A stretch of DNA of 64,000 bases from the NCBI RefSeq assembly GCF_900215725.1, contig NZ_LT962470.1, positions 124,001-188,000 of the forward strand, read 5' to 3'. The notes under the pieces were generated by a model, which worked only from the letters and a program-made list of their open reading frames with translations, ran no database searches and was not told where the DNA came from. The stretch is from Ezakiella peruensis (GTDB taxonomy: Bacteria > Bacillota > Clostridia > Tissierellales > Peptoniphilaceae). The translations under genes were made by a program, and so were the position numbers. Below are positions 33,020 to 41,614 of this stretch, one piece after another (position 1 is the stretch's first letter; the number at the start of each line of letters is the position of its first letter).

Positions 33020-35000
33020 AACAGAAAATAAAAATAAAAAATCCTTGATGAAGCACCTCTTGAGCTTTGCAAGGCCATATGTAAAACCACTTATCTTGGC
33101 CCTTATCTTGGTAGCATTTTCAACAGTCCTCGAACTAATAAATCCATATTTGGTCAAAGTCGCCATCGACGATTATATCTCAGGCGATATTGTATCAATG
33201 GTTGAGGTTGAAAAGGCAAACGAAGATACAATTCCAATTAACGGGAAAAATTATCTACGCGTCCACCCCAAAGAAAAATCCGCTTACAGCGAGGACACGG
33301 TTTATTATACAATAGAGACCAAGGGCCAAGAACACACGCTTCTTAAAAACGGTGAGGCCTATGAGGACATTAACCACGACGATTATCTAGACATCAGAAA
33401 GAGGGACAACGAAGCAATTATAAAAATCACTCTATTATTTATCCTGGTAATCCTCTTTAACTTTATCTTTACCTGGTGGTTTAACTTCCTCTTAGGGCAA
33501 ACTGGATCCAAGATTATTTACGATATTAGAAAGCAAGTCTTTGACCATATCATTCGTCAATCTTCAGCTTTCTTCAACAAAAAACCAGTCGGCAGCTTGC
33601 TTACAAGAGTTACTTCCGATACGCAAAACCTATCTGAATTTTATTCCAACGTAATGGTAAGCTTTGTCGCAGACCTTGGTATCGTAATCGGCATTATGAT
33701 CCTTATGCTGAGGCTCAATTACAAGCTGGCCCTCATGTGCTTCTTGCTCTTGCCAGTTATTGTGGCCATTTCAATTTTCTTTAGAAACATTCAGTTCAAG
33801 GTCTTCCAAGTCGCCAGAGCTAAACTCTCACGAATTAATTCGACTCTTAACGAATACCTAAGCGGTATGTCTGTTATTAGCATCTTTGGCAAGGAAGAAA
33901 AAATGGCCAGAAAGTTTGACGACCAAAACTCCGGCTACCTAAATACGGTCCTAAAAAACGTTCGAAACCACGCCCTCTTTAGGCCAGCAATCGAAATCAT
34001 TCGGTCACTGGGCGAGGCATTTTTGATCTACTACGGAGGCGGCCAAGTTATCCAAGACAATATCGAGTTTGGTACCCTCTTCCTCTTTATAACTTATCTA
34101 AAAAGGTTTTTCATGCCAATTATGGACATGGCAGAAAAATATAATATCCTGCAAATGGCCATGGCCTCTGTTGAAAAGATTGTAGATATCTTGGACACAG
34201 ACACAGGCATCAAGGCCCTGCCTGAATACGAAAAAAATAATATTCCTGCAGACCTGGGCGACATTGAATTTAGAAATGTAAACTTCTCTTATATACCAGG
34301 CGAGCAAGTCTTAAACGACATTTCCTTCAAGATTAAAAAAGGCGAATCAGTCGCCTTCGTTGGAGCAACAGGCGCTGGCAAGTCTTCGATTTTATCACTA
34401 CTTGCAAGATTTTGGGATATAGATTCGGGCTCAATTACAATTGATGGCGTGGACATCAGGACCATGGACCCAGCAGTTTTGAGAAAGCGTTTGGGCTTCG
34501 TCCTCCAAGATGTATTTTTATTCTCGGGCGATATCAAATACAATATCACCCTAGGCAAGGACTACTCCATGGACGAAATCAAAGACGCAGCCAAGCGCGT
34601 GCGTGCGGACGACTTTATCCAAAAACTCTCAAACACTTACGACACACGGGTCGAAGAACGTGGATCTACACTATCAACTGGTGAACGCCAACTCCTCAGC
34701 TTTGCGCGGACCATCCTCAGAGATCCGGAAATCCTAATCCTCGACGAGGCAACCGCCAGCATCGATACGGAAACAGAGCTCCTCATCCAAGAGGGTCTCC
34801 AAGAGCTCATGAAAAATAGGACCACGATTGCAATCGCCCACAGACTATCAACCGTATCCGACATGGATAGGATCATAGTAATGAACAAGGGCCGCATAGT
34901 CGAAGTCGGCAACCACCATGAACTCATGGAAAAGCACGGCTACTACTACAGGCTCTACCAATTGCAATTAGACCAAGCCCAAGAAAAAGCCAAAGCTTAA
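33012..35000 (+). CDS. Heterodimeric ABC exporter, catalytic subunit
   Basis: The 662-residue half-transporter (BmrD/LmrD/TM288-like) is longer than its partner because of an insertion of about 80 residues after the first membrane helix (residues 45-125), probably extracellular. The ATPase has canonical Walker A GATGAGKSS and Walker B ILILDEATASID with the catalytic glutamate, but an altered signature LSTGERQ. This complements the degenerate site of the partner. ATG 33012 with GGAGG upstream overlaps the preceding stop codon. Confidence 0.92.
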   Translation: MSKTENKNKKSLMKHLLSFARPYVKPLILALILVAFSTVLELINPYLVKVAIDDYISGDIVSMVEVEKANEDTIPINGKNYLRVHPKEKSAYSEDTVYYTIETKGQEHTLLKNGEAYEDINHDDYLDIRKRDNEAIIKITLLFILVILFNFIFTWWFNFLLGQTGSKIIYDIRKQVFDHIIRQSSAFFNKKPVGSLLTRVTSDTQNLSEFYSNVMVSFVADLGIVIGIMILMLRLNYKLALMCFLLLPVIVAISIFFRNIQFKVFQVARAKLSRINSTLNEYLSGMSVISIFGKEEKMARKFDDQNSGYLNTVLKNVRNHALFRPAIEIIRSLGEAFLIYYGGGQVIQDNIEFGTLFLFITYLKRFFMPIMDMAEKYNILQMAMASVEKIVDILDTDTGIKALPEYEKNNIPADLGDIEFRNVNFSYIPGEQVLNDISFKIKKGESVAFVGATGAGKSSILSLLARFWDIDSGSITIDGVDIRTMDPAVLRKRLGFVLQDVFLFSGDIKYNITLGKDYSMDEIKDAAKRVRADDFIQKLSNTYDTRVEERGSTLSTGERQLLSFARTILRDPEILILDEATASIDTETELLIQEGLQELMKNRTTIAIAHRLSTVSDMDRIIVMNKGRIVEVGNHHELMEKHGYYYRLYQLQLDQAQEKAKA

Positions 35001-35010
35001 GATTAATTAA

Positions 35011-35050
35011 AAAACCGTTGTACTTTTAACAGTAAAGCGGTTTTATTTTT
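35011..35050 (+). terminator. Terminator after the ABC exporter pair
   Basis: AAAAACCG pairs with CGGTTTT across a loop of about 20 bases, followed by a long T-run. Confidence 0.65.
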
Positions 35051-35052
35051 TT

Positions 35053-35663
35053 AAAATGAATTACTTTTTGTCTCCCATAAAAAATTGACCTCTGCTAAGA
35101 GTTGTGGAAATAAAACCACAAATTTTTATTGTTCACTTTAGTGGGTTGAGCAAGCGAACGTGGGTCAAATAAAAACCCTTTTACTTTTAATAAATTAAAT
35201 GGATTTTATTTTTTAAGATAAATAACTCTATTTTTATAAACAATTCTATTCTTTATAAATAAGTGTATTTTTATAAACAAGCTAAATTCAAAAAATAAAA
35301 AAGTAAAAGATAAACAAAAGCATTCTACTCGGCAATTGATAAAAGTTATCACTCTCCCATTAGATGTATCTGTTTTTAAAATTTGTCTTTTTAAGTATGA
35401 ATATTAATAGTATGTTATGAATAAAATTGAGAATTAAATTTATAAAGAAATTTAGAAATAAGTTAGCAAAGAGATAATAGTATATTTTCAAGAATAGCAA
35501 TTTTTTGTTTATAAAAAGCAAATCAAATGCGGAAATCGCAAAAAAGAGTTACAAAATCAGATGTATGTTTGACGGCGACAAAATAGTCGACGCATTTGGA
35601 GAAATATTTCCTCCAACTGAAATCTCGCAAAATAAATAGAGTTGATCTAAAATATTGAATTTA
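35053..35663. other. AT-rich gap with repeats and a possible gene fragment
   Basis: About 600 bases without a convincing gene. It holds a small hairpin with T-run at 35102-35130 (TTGTGG/CCACAA), the left copy of a 64-bp direct repeat (35170-35233), stretches of TTTATAAA words and, at 35505-35639, an open stretch ending FGEIFPPTEISQNK that lacks a ribosome-binding site. It looks like eroded or recently rearranged DNA. Confidence 0.6.
35170..35233. repeat. Direct repeat flanking an ABC transporter gene, left copy
   Basis: Starts AAAAACCCTTTTACTT and ends AAATAACTCTATTTT. It matches 37402-37466 in the same orientation at roughly 58 of 64 positions, by eye. Confidence 0.75.
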
Positions 35664-35697
35664 AAAAAGCTGCCCCTTTGGACAGCTTTATTTTTTT
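35664..35697. terminator. Terminator of the ABC transporter gene at 35723
   Basis: AAAGCTG-C-CC / GG-A-CAGCTTT stem with a CTTT loop; T-run on the minus strand (TTTTTT) and also on the plus strand. Confidence 0.75.
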
Positions 35698-35722
35698 GTA
35701 TTTAGTTGTGTGAAGCACAAGG

Positions 35723-37339
35723 TTAAAACTTTTCCAAATCGATTATCTTGTTCGTTATTGAAAGCGGGCTTTTTCTGTGCGTTATGATAATTACAATCTT
35801 TCCTTCGTCGCCAAGCTTTTTTATGTTTTGCACAATTTTATCCTCAGTTTCATTGTCAAGAGCCGACGTAAACTCGTCAAGTATGATTAAGTCCTTGTCG
35901 CTGTAAAGAGCGCGTGCAAGTGCGATTCTTTGTTTTTCTCCACCACTTAAATTTGCTCCCTTCGTTGCAAGCTCGTGGTTGAGCTTCTCGTCTTTTTTCT
36001 CTACAAGATTTGAAAGTTCGCTCTCCCTCAAAACATTTTCGTCGACAACTTCATTGTCAAATTGAATATTTCGAAGAATTGTATCTCTGAAAATAAATGG
36101 CTCCTGCTCAACAAGCGAAAGATTGTCATAGTAGCTCGAACGATTGATTTTTCTGAGCTCAGTGTCATTTACAATGACCTCTCCGCTATATGTGTCCCAA
36201 ATTTTTAAGATAATGTCTATAATCGTCGACTTGCCGGAGCCCGACGGTCCAATGATGCCGACGATGTCTCCCTTTTCAAATTTGAAGTTCACGTTTTTAA
36301 GAACCGGCTTTTGGGAATCATACGAAAAAGAAACGTCTTTGAACTCGATCGAATCTATACTCTGAATCTTCTCTCCACTCTCTTCTTCCATATCGTCCTC
36401 AAGAAAACTCAAAACTCTGTCGCTCATCCCGAGACTGACGTTTATACCCGTGTACCAATCCGAAAGATTTGTCATAGGCTCGTACAAAAAGTCGAGATAT
36501 GAATAAAAAGCAAAGAGATAGCCAAGTGTAAGTTGTCCCTTTATAATTAAAATCGCACCCGAAATAAGCACTACTATCGGAAGGAGCGCCTTTGTAAATC
36601 CGCCCACGCCGTAACTTACTGCGGTGTATTTTTTTATATCCTTTGCCGAATCCGTGTATTCATTTATTGTGTTTTTAAAATTGTCGAGGAAAAATTTTTC
36701 CTTGCCATTGATTTTTATCTGCAAAACTCCGTTCAAATATTCCTGTACGGTTTCGGAAACTCTTGTAAAAAGTCGTCTCTCTTTGTTCGATGCCGTTCTT
36801 ATTTTTTTGTCTATTCTATGGAATGTGAACGTGTATATAGGAACAATCAAAAGAGGTAAAATCGTGAGAATCGGACTCATATAAAACATCAAAACCACGA
36901 CAATTCCAATTCTCAGCACGTTTAAAATGAGCATGGGAAAACCGATTGAAATGTCGTACGAAAGAATTGACGTGTCGTGCAGAATTCTGTTGGTAAAATC
37001 CTCGTCATTCTCTTTGAAAAATTTTACATTCTTTTTGAGCGCAGCTTGGAGCATAATCGTTCTGAAATAGTTCAAATACTCCGTGCTGTACATATGCCAT
37101 ATGTAGTTTTGCATCGAGTTTAAAGTCGCATCTAAAAGTCCGATTATGATTAAAAGTGCTCCGAATTTTAAAATTTCGGCAATAGGCGCACTCACAGTTA
37201 CCATATTGACAAGCTTTCCGATGAAAAATGGCATTATAGAGCCGATTAGTATCGAAGCTGCGCAAAGTACTACCAGCCAAAATCGCCTTTTTCTAAAGGG
37301 TCCTATGTAGCCCAAAAGCTTTCTATATTTTTTAACCAT
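35723..37339 (-). CDS. ABC transporter, fused permease-ATPase (stand-alone)
   Basis: The 538-residue half-transporter has membrane segments to about residue 300. Its ATPase shows Walker A GPSGSGKST, signature LSGGEKQ and Walker B LIILDEFTSALD with the catalytic glutamate. AAGGAGG lies before the ATG. Unlike other exporters in the window it has no partner gene and probably forms a homodimer. It lies between direct repeats (35170 and 37402) and uses CG-containing codons such as TCG and CGT more freely than its neighbours, which suggests a recent arrival. The substrate is unknown; bacteriocin or peptide export is possible. Confidence 0.88.
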   Translation of the reverse strand: MVKKYRKLLGYIGPFRKRRFWLVVLCAASILIGSIMPFFIGKLVNMVTVSAPIAEILKFGALLIIIGLLDATLNSMQNYIWHMYSTEYLNYFRTIMLQAALKKNVKFFKENDEDFTNRILHDTSILSYDISIGFPMLILNVLRIGIVVVLMFYMSPILTILPLLIVPIYTFTFHRIDKKIRTASNKERRLFTRVSETVQEYLNGVLQIKINGKEKFFLDNFKNTINEYTDSAKDIKKYTAVSYGVGGFTKALLPIVVLISGAILIIKGQLTLGYLFAFYSYLDFLYEPMTNLSDWYTGINVSLGMSDRVLSFLEDDMEEESGEKIQSIDSIEFKDVSFSYDSQKPVLKNVNFKFEKGDIVGIIGPSGSGKSTIIDIILKIWDTYSGEVIVNDTELRKINRSSYYDNLSLVEQEPFIFRDTILRNIQFDNEVVDENVLRESELSNLVEKKDEKLNHELATKGANLSGGEKQRIALARALYSDKDLIILDEFTSALDNETEDKIVQNIKKLGDEGKIVIIITHRKSPLSITNKIIDLEKF

Positions 37340-37401
37340 CTTGTCCTCCTTGTATATAAATATTATAGCACATATCGCTCTCGTTTTCTCACATTTCTAA
37401 C

Positions 37402-37466
37402 AAAAACCCCTTTTACTCCTAATAAATTAAAAGAATTTTATTTTTTAAGATAAATAATTCTATTTT
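37402..37466. repeat. Direct repeat flanking an ABC transporter gene, right copy
   Basis: Starts AAAAACCCCTTTTACTCC and ends AAATAATTCTATTTT; the partner of 35170-35233. Confidence 0.75.
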
Positions 37467-37573
37467 AAACTTACACAACTAAGGACTTGAACCCAACAAT
37501 AATAAAAAGAGAAAATAAAAATAGATTGTATATTTTTGCTCATGTTGTGCTTCCCAACACATATTACACAGAC

Positions 37574-37604
37574 AAAAAAAGATGGATATGATCCATCTTT
37601 TAAT
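37574..37604 (-). terminator. Terminator after the unknown membrane-protein pair
   Basis: AAAGATGGAT-CAT-ATCCATCTTT read on the minus strand, followed by TTTT; perfect 10-bp stem. Confidence 0.85.
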
Positions 37605-37616
37605 TTTACATATTCT

Positions 37617-38048
37617 TTATTCAAAGGCGAAGGGGATTTTTACTTCCACGCCCCGGTATCTTATCTTGAGGGTCTTTACCAAAGTGATTTCATCTGCCCT
37701 ATTGTCGATGGCTGTTACCAATGAGTTCATCAGGCTTCTTAAGTATCTTCTGTTCGCTTCGTTGTGTTTAAAATCCTTATCAAAAGTTGCCTTGTCTCTT
37801 AAGTTTTCTGAAAACAAGTTTTCGTCTTTAAATTCTGGACACTTGAGGTCTCCATTATGGGAAGTCGAATTGGCCAAGGCATTGGCGTCTGCCCTTATTA
37901 TTCTTAGCTCATCTTCTGAGATCTGGTAGTCAAACTCTTCTGCTACTAGTTCTTGAATCATATTTCTCTCTTTGATGGTCCTAAAAAGTCCAAGCAAAAA
38001 TATGACTAGGACTATATAAATTAAAGTTTTTACTAGTGGTTTGGCCAT
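37617..38048 (-). CDS. Unknown protein with N-terminal membrane anchor (second of a pair)
   Basis: I do not recognise this family. The 143-residue protein has one hydrophobic segment (LIYIVLVIFLLGLF) and a charged, soluble remainder without cysteine pairs or metal motifs, except an isolated CPEF. It overlaps the preceding unknown gene by 16 bases and is followed by a strong terminator, so the two form their own small operon. A role at the membrane is all that can be said. Confidence 0.65.
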   Translation of the reverse strand: MAKPLVKTLIYIVLVIFLLGLFRTIKERNMIQELVAEEFDYQISEDELRIIRADANALANSTSHNGDLKCPEFKDENLFSENLRDKATFDKDFKHNEANRRYLRSLMNSLVTAIDNRADEITLVKTLKIRYRGVEVKIPFAFE

Positions 38049-38386
38049 ATGAACATCCCATCTAAGGCAATTATAGCCTCTCTATCCCCGAGTTCTGTCC
38101 GCAAAAAGTTATGATATTTTGTAGGATTTTCAGAGTGTTTCTGTCTATAAGGTGTAATTGGATTTGTCGCCATATTAAAATCGGTCAGCGATTTTGGATT
38201 GACAAAATTTTTCAGCTGAATTCCGTGCATGTCCGCATAGACTTGGCTTTTTTCATTTTTATCCACCAAGAGCTCTACTTCTAAAAACCTTCTAGACTTG
38301 AAGAATACTGTGAAGTTTAAAGCCAAGAGGATAATAATTATTGGTAGGAAAAAAGCATCTACTCTTGTAAATTTTTTATTTTCCAT
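38033..38386 (-). CDS. Unknown protein with N-terminal membrane anchor (first of a pair)
   Basis: I do not recognise this family. The 117-residue protein has one hydrophobic segment near the start (AFFLPIIIILLALNFTVFF). A soluble part of about 85 residues ends IALDGMFIWPNH. GGGAGG precedes the ATG. The similar architecture of the two overlapping genes suggests products that interact. They lie downstream of rlmH and the wal cluster but are separated from rlmH by 73 bases. Confidence 0.65.
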   Translation of the reverse strand: MENKKFTRVDAFFLPIIIILLALNFTVFFKSRRFLEVELLVDKNEKSQVYADMHGIQLKNFVNPKSLTDFNMATNPITPYRQKHSENPTKYHNFLRTELGDREAIIALDGMFIWPNH

Positions 38387-38459
38387 AAGTCCCTCCCAAA
38401 TATTTCCTGCCTATAGCTTATCATATATGATCGTACTTTTTCAAGAATATGTGCTAAAG

Positions 38460-38915
38460 CTACTTGTCGTACTTGGCCCCCCGCATGGTTTTTTCTGCCC
38501 GATAAATGGCTTCTACTAGGACCAGGCTGGCCATGTGGTGGAGCATTGTCATCTTGCTTAGGGAAATCTTTTTGTATGACTTTATCATATCGTGGTCAAA
38601 GCCGTAAGAGCCTCCTATAATAAAGGTGAGCGTCTGTCCGATATTTTCGTTTTTTTCTATAAGATCCGTAAATTCATCTGTCGTAAACATTTTACCGTCT
38701 GCGTCCAGAATATAAATTTCCCCCTTGGTTCGACTTAATGCGGCCTCGGTTTCCTTGGTCAGTTTTTCTGGCAGATTGCTCTCGTCGGATTTTAAGCTGA
38801 CTTCCTTGAGCTCAATCAAGTCTATTTTTTGGTAGACTGAAGATCTTTTTATTAAATCATTTATAATTACTCGATATTCTTTGGGGATTTTTCCCGTGGC
38901 AATTATCTGTATCAT
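38460..38915 (-). CDS. rlmH: 23S rRNA pseudouridine-1915 N3-methyltransferase RlmH, divergent
   Basis: The 151-residue SPOUT methyltransferase begins IQIIATGKIP and has the knot region TFIIGGSYGFD, then LSKMTMLHHMASLVLVEAIYRA. It normally methylates m3-pseudouridine 1915 in helix 69 of 23S rRNA. Two usually invariant features differ: GGSYG where GGPxG is normal, and the C-terminal KYDK where PYHK is normal, so the last histidine is missing. It overlaps walJ by 4 bases. Confidence 0.85.
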   Translation of the reverse strand: MIQIIATGKIPKEYRVIINDLIKRSSVYQKIDLIELKEVSLKSDESNLPEKLTKETEAALSRTKGEIYILDADGKMFTTDEFTDLIEKNENIGQTLTFIIGGSYGFDHDMIKSYKKISLSKMTMLHHMASLVLVEAIYRAEKTMRGAKYDK

Positions 38916-39679
38916 AATTCTATCAGCTCTCCTATAGCATCCCTATGGGAAATGCAAATTGGCAGGTCGATGCCCGCATCTGTCAACATGTTTTTAACCG
39001 TCATCAGGGCCAAGACTTCGTTGTTGTTGTCGTGTGACAAGTGACAAAGGACGATTTGCTTGGTCTTTTTGTCTATATTTTTTATTAAAAATTCTGCGCA
39101 GGCTACATTTGATAAATGGCCCTCGGTACTTGCAATCCTTCTCTTCAAATGCAGTGGATAAGGCCCATACTCCAACATATTTAAATCATGGTTGGCTTCT
39201 ATAAAAAACAAGGTCGACCCCTTGGTGGCTTCCATCGCCTCCTCGCTTACAAAACCCGTATCCGTTATAATGGAAATTTTTTTGTTGCCGTAAATTGCAA
39301 AACCAATCGGGTCGATGGCATCGTGGCTGGTGGCGAAGGGTTTTATAAATAAATCCTTAATGGTAAATTCGCCTTCAATAAATCTTCTATTGTGCTTGCC
39401 AATGTCCTTGATAGTCGTGGCTGCCGCCCCGTGGGTCTTGGCCGTGGCGTAGATGGGTATGTCGTGCCGCCTGCTGATTACGCCAGCTCCGCAGATGTGG
39501 TCGGCGTGTTCGTGGGTTATTAAAATAGCGTCAATATCGTCGATATTAACGCCTATCATAGCCAAGCGACTGGCGGTCTGCTTGCCATTAAGGCCGCAGT
39601 CGACTAAAATTTTTGTATCCTTGTATTCAATATATTGCACGTTACCAGTGGACCCACTTTGTAATGAACAAAATTTCAT
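38912..39679 (-). CDS. walJ: MBL-fold metallohydrolase WalJ (YycJ)
   Basis: The 255-residue metallo-beta-lactamase-fold protein has the metal motif THEHADH and further ligands in FATSHDAIDP and LCHLSHDN. The N-terminal SLQSGSTGNVQYIE is typical of YycJ. Homologues are linked to 5'-3' DNA exonuclease activity and to cell-wall/replication coordination. It is the fifth gene of the walRKHIJ cluster. AGGAGATCTT precedes the ATG. Confidence 0.92.
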   Translation of the reverse strand: MKFCSLQSGSTGNVQYIEYKDTKILVDCGLNGKQTASRLAMIGVNIDDIDAILITHEHADHICGAGVISRRHDIPIYATAKTHGAAATTIKDIGKHNRRFIEGEFTIKDLFIKPFATSHDAIDPIGFAIYGNKKISIITDTGFVSEEAMEATKGSTLFFIEANHDLNMLEYGPYPLHLKRRIASTEGHLSNVACAEFLIKNIDKKTKQIVLCHLSHDNNNEVLALMTVKNMLTDAGIDLPICISHRDAIGELIEL

Positions 39680-39692
39680 AAGATCTCCTATT

Positions 39693-40508
39693 CTATTCTA
39701 TAATTATGATTCGCCCATTGTCCAAACTTACACGGAGGGCAAGTTTGGCATCGCCGCTTAAAACCTTGTCTGGGTTGTTGATATAAGGGATTTCGCTGGG
39801 GTCAAATGAATAGCAGTATTCAACGCCCGTCACCGTTCGTCCAGCCACACCCGTCATGTCAATTAGTTTTAAGAGCTTTCTCTTGGGATATTTAATTTCT
39901 AAATTATTTTTTACGCTGTCAACTCTAGCAAAGGACCGCCTGTCCATGCTGACGACCCCATTTTCATTTAAAACCAAATTTATATAAGCAAATTCCAAAA
40001 TGAGATTGGTCTTGGGATCGACTTGTTCAAATTCCAAGTTAAATCTATCATACTTGTTGTCGGAATTGGTCAGGCGCAGATTTTCTTCGCCGAATTTTTC
40101 TTTTAAAAAAGCCTTGCCGGCTTCCTCGGCTTCCTCAACAGTTTTTATCAGCTTGCCCTCTGGCTTTGGCGTATTTGTATAGCGGATATTTTTCCCCTGC
40201 ATAAGATCGACCCTCATGTCCCCTTGGCTAAAAGTTTTCAGCTCTTCTGTCCCACTAATAGTCGGCTTGTCGAAAAAAATCTCCTTGATTTCATCGTCTG
40301 TGTAGACCTTGTAAACCAAACTCTTGCCTTCAAAAGTAGCTGGCTTTGGCACTTCTGCATCCAAATAAATGTCGTGGCTCTTTAAAATTTCAGCCAAGTC
40401 AAAGTCTTCATAGGCTGAGTGCTGGCGCTTGTACAGCATAGCCCCAAGAAAAATATTTAAAACAATAAATACATATATCAGTTGTGTTTTAGCTCTTGCC
40501 CAGTCCAT
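39693..40508 (-). CDS. walI: WalI-like regulator of the WalK kinase (YycI)
   Basis: The 271-residue protein has an N-terminal membrane anchor (IYVFIVLNIFLGAML) after MDWARAKTQL, the typical YycI opening. An extracellular two-domain YycH/YycI fold follows, ending in a beta strand LDNGRIIIIE. With WalH it restrains or tunes WalK at the membrane. It is placed 2 bases after walH. Sequence similarity is low, as usual for this family; gene order is strong support. Confidence 0.8.
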   Translation of the reverse strand: MDWARAKTQLIYVFIVLNIFLGAMLYKRQHSAYEDFDLAEILKSHDIYLDAEVPKPATFEGKSLVYKVYTDDEIKEIFFDKPTISGTEELKTFSQGDMRVDLMQGKNIRYTNTPKPEGKLIKTVEEAEEAGKAFLKEKFGEENLRLTNSDNKYDRFNLEFEQVDPKTNLILEFAYINLVLNENGVVSMDRRSFARVDSVKNNLEIKYPKRKLLKLIDMTGVAGRTVTGVEYCYSFDPSEIPYINNPDKVLSGDAKLALRVSLDNGRIIIIE

Positions 40509-40510
40509 AT

Positions 40511-41614
40511 CTACCTCGTACTCATTGTGGATAAGATGGCCCTGGTCTTGTCAGACTCGGCCTCTGTGTAAATCAAAAAGGGATCGCTGTTGTCCTTGAA
40601 GGCATTCCTATAGTCACTCGCATCTGCCCCCACGAAAAGTGAATCCGCTTTCTTCAAATACTTTGAGCTGTAATAAAAGCTCGTGACCTTGCCGCCAGAA
40701 ATATTAACTGTAATCGGCAGACTATTTGAAACGAAAAAAGGCAGGCTGGAGTTGGCCAGATAAATCAGGGTGTTGTCCTCTGATTCATAAAGGCTTAGAA
40801 TCCTGTAGTTTGAAAAATTTGCTGGAACTTTTTTTATAAAAGCCCTCAGCACTTTTAAGGTCTCGTGCAAGTTGGGTTTGATATCCACTTGTGGGTCGAC
40901 GGACAAATAATGTATGTCCCCGTTTTCAAAAATTCTTAAGGATTCATCGTTACTTGCGTACAAATATGAATCGTCTTCACGAATCTCTGCAACTTCTTTC
41001 TTTAAAAAGCCGTTTGCAATTTGCTGCCTATCGTCTGCAATATATGAGTCTACTGGATTTACAATATCAGCGTAGGAATCTAGGCCCACGATTTTTGTAG
41101 GCATAAATCTCTCGTCGACCTCTACATATTTTTCGTCATTGGTTATAGGCATGGCCAAGCTGTATTTGGATGCAAATTCAAAGACGCCCTTGTCCGTTTG
41201 CAAGAGAATTTTTCCTTCATTTGATATAAAGGCCCTGTCAAAATTTTCAAAGTCAAGCTTGGGGAGTTTTTCTTTAAAGCAAGCAAAGAGCATGCCCACA
41301 GGCACGTCAAAGGCAGAAATAATTAAAAAGCCCTGGTCTTTTAAATCAGTCGAGACCAATTCATCGCCAATCCTTGTCGGATTTGCTCCGACCAAAGACG
41401 AAACGATAAGGGAGTTTATCTCCTTGTTTGGAATTTCCGTGAGAAGTTCGCGGTTTGGATTTACCATGTACATGCGTTTATAACAAATGATTTCCGTTTC
41501 GTCCACGTCGATGGTCTCAAGGGTCAACTCTGGTTTGTCGAAAATCAATTTGTAAGACAAAAACAAGGAGAGGATGACCAAGAAAACTAAAAATAAAGTC
41601 TTATGCCTCTCCAT
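40511..41614 (-). CDS. walH: WalH-like regulator of the WalK kinase (YycH)
   Basis: The 367-residue protein has an N-terminal anchor (LFLVFLVILSLFLSYKLIF) and a large extracellular domain. I chose ATG 41614 because GGGAGG lies six bases upstream; it overlaps walK by 14 bases. Position between walK and walI identifies it; the sequence is divergent and somewhat shorter than the Bacillus protein. Confidence 0.78.
   Translation of the reverse strand: MERHKTLFLVFLVILSLFLSYKLIFDKPELTLETIDVDETEIICYKRMYMVNPNRELLTEIPNKEINSLIVSSLVGANPTRIGDELVSTDLKDQGFLIISAFDVPVGMLFACFKEKLPKLDFENFDRAFISNEGKILLQTDKGVFEFASKYSLAMPITNDEKYVEVDERFMPTKIVGLDSYADIVNPVDSYIADDRQQIANGFLKKEVAEIREDDSYLYASNDESLRIFENGDIHYLSVDPQVDIKPNLHETLKVLRAFIKKVPANFSNYRILSLYESEDNTLIYLANSSLPFFVSNSLPITVNISGGKVTSFYYSSKYLKKADSLFVGADASDYRNAFKDNSDPFLIYTEAESDKTRAILSTMSTR

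Noticed and set aside
31268-37339. Exporters as part of a defence or bacteriocin island
   Set aside because: No precursor peptide, modification enzyme, immunity gene, nuclease or toxin-antitoxin pair is recognisable nearby.
38460-38500. rlmH 3' end as an SCC-type attachment site
   Set aside because: The terminal sequence differs from the known staphylococcal site and no recombinase or element boundary is visible.
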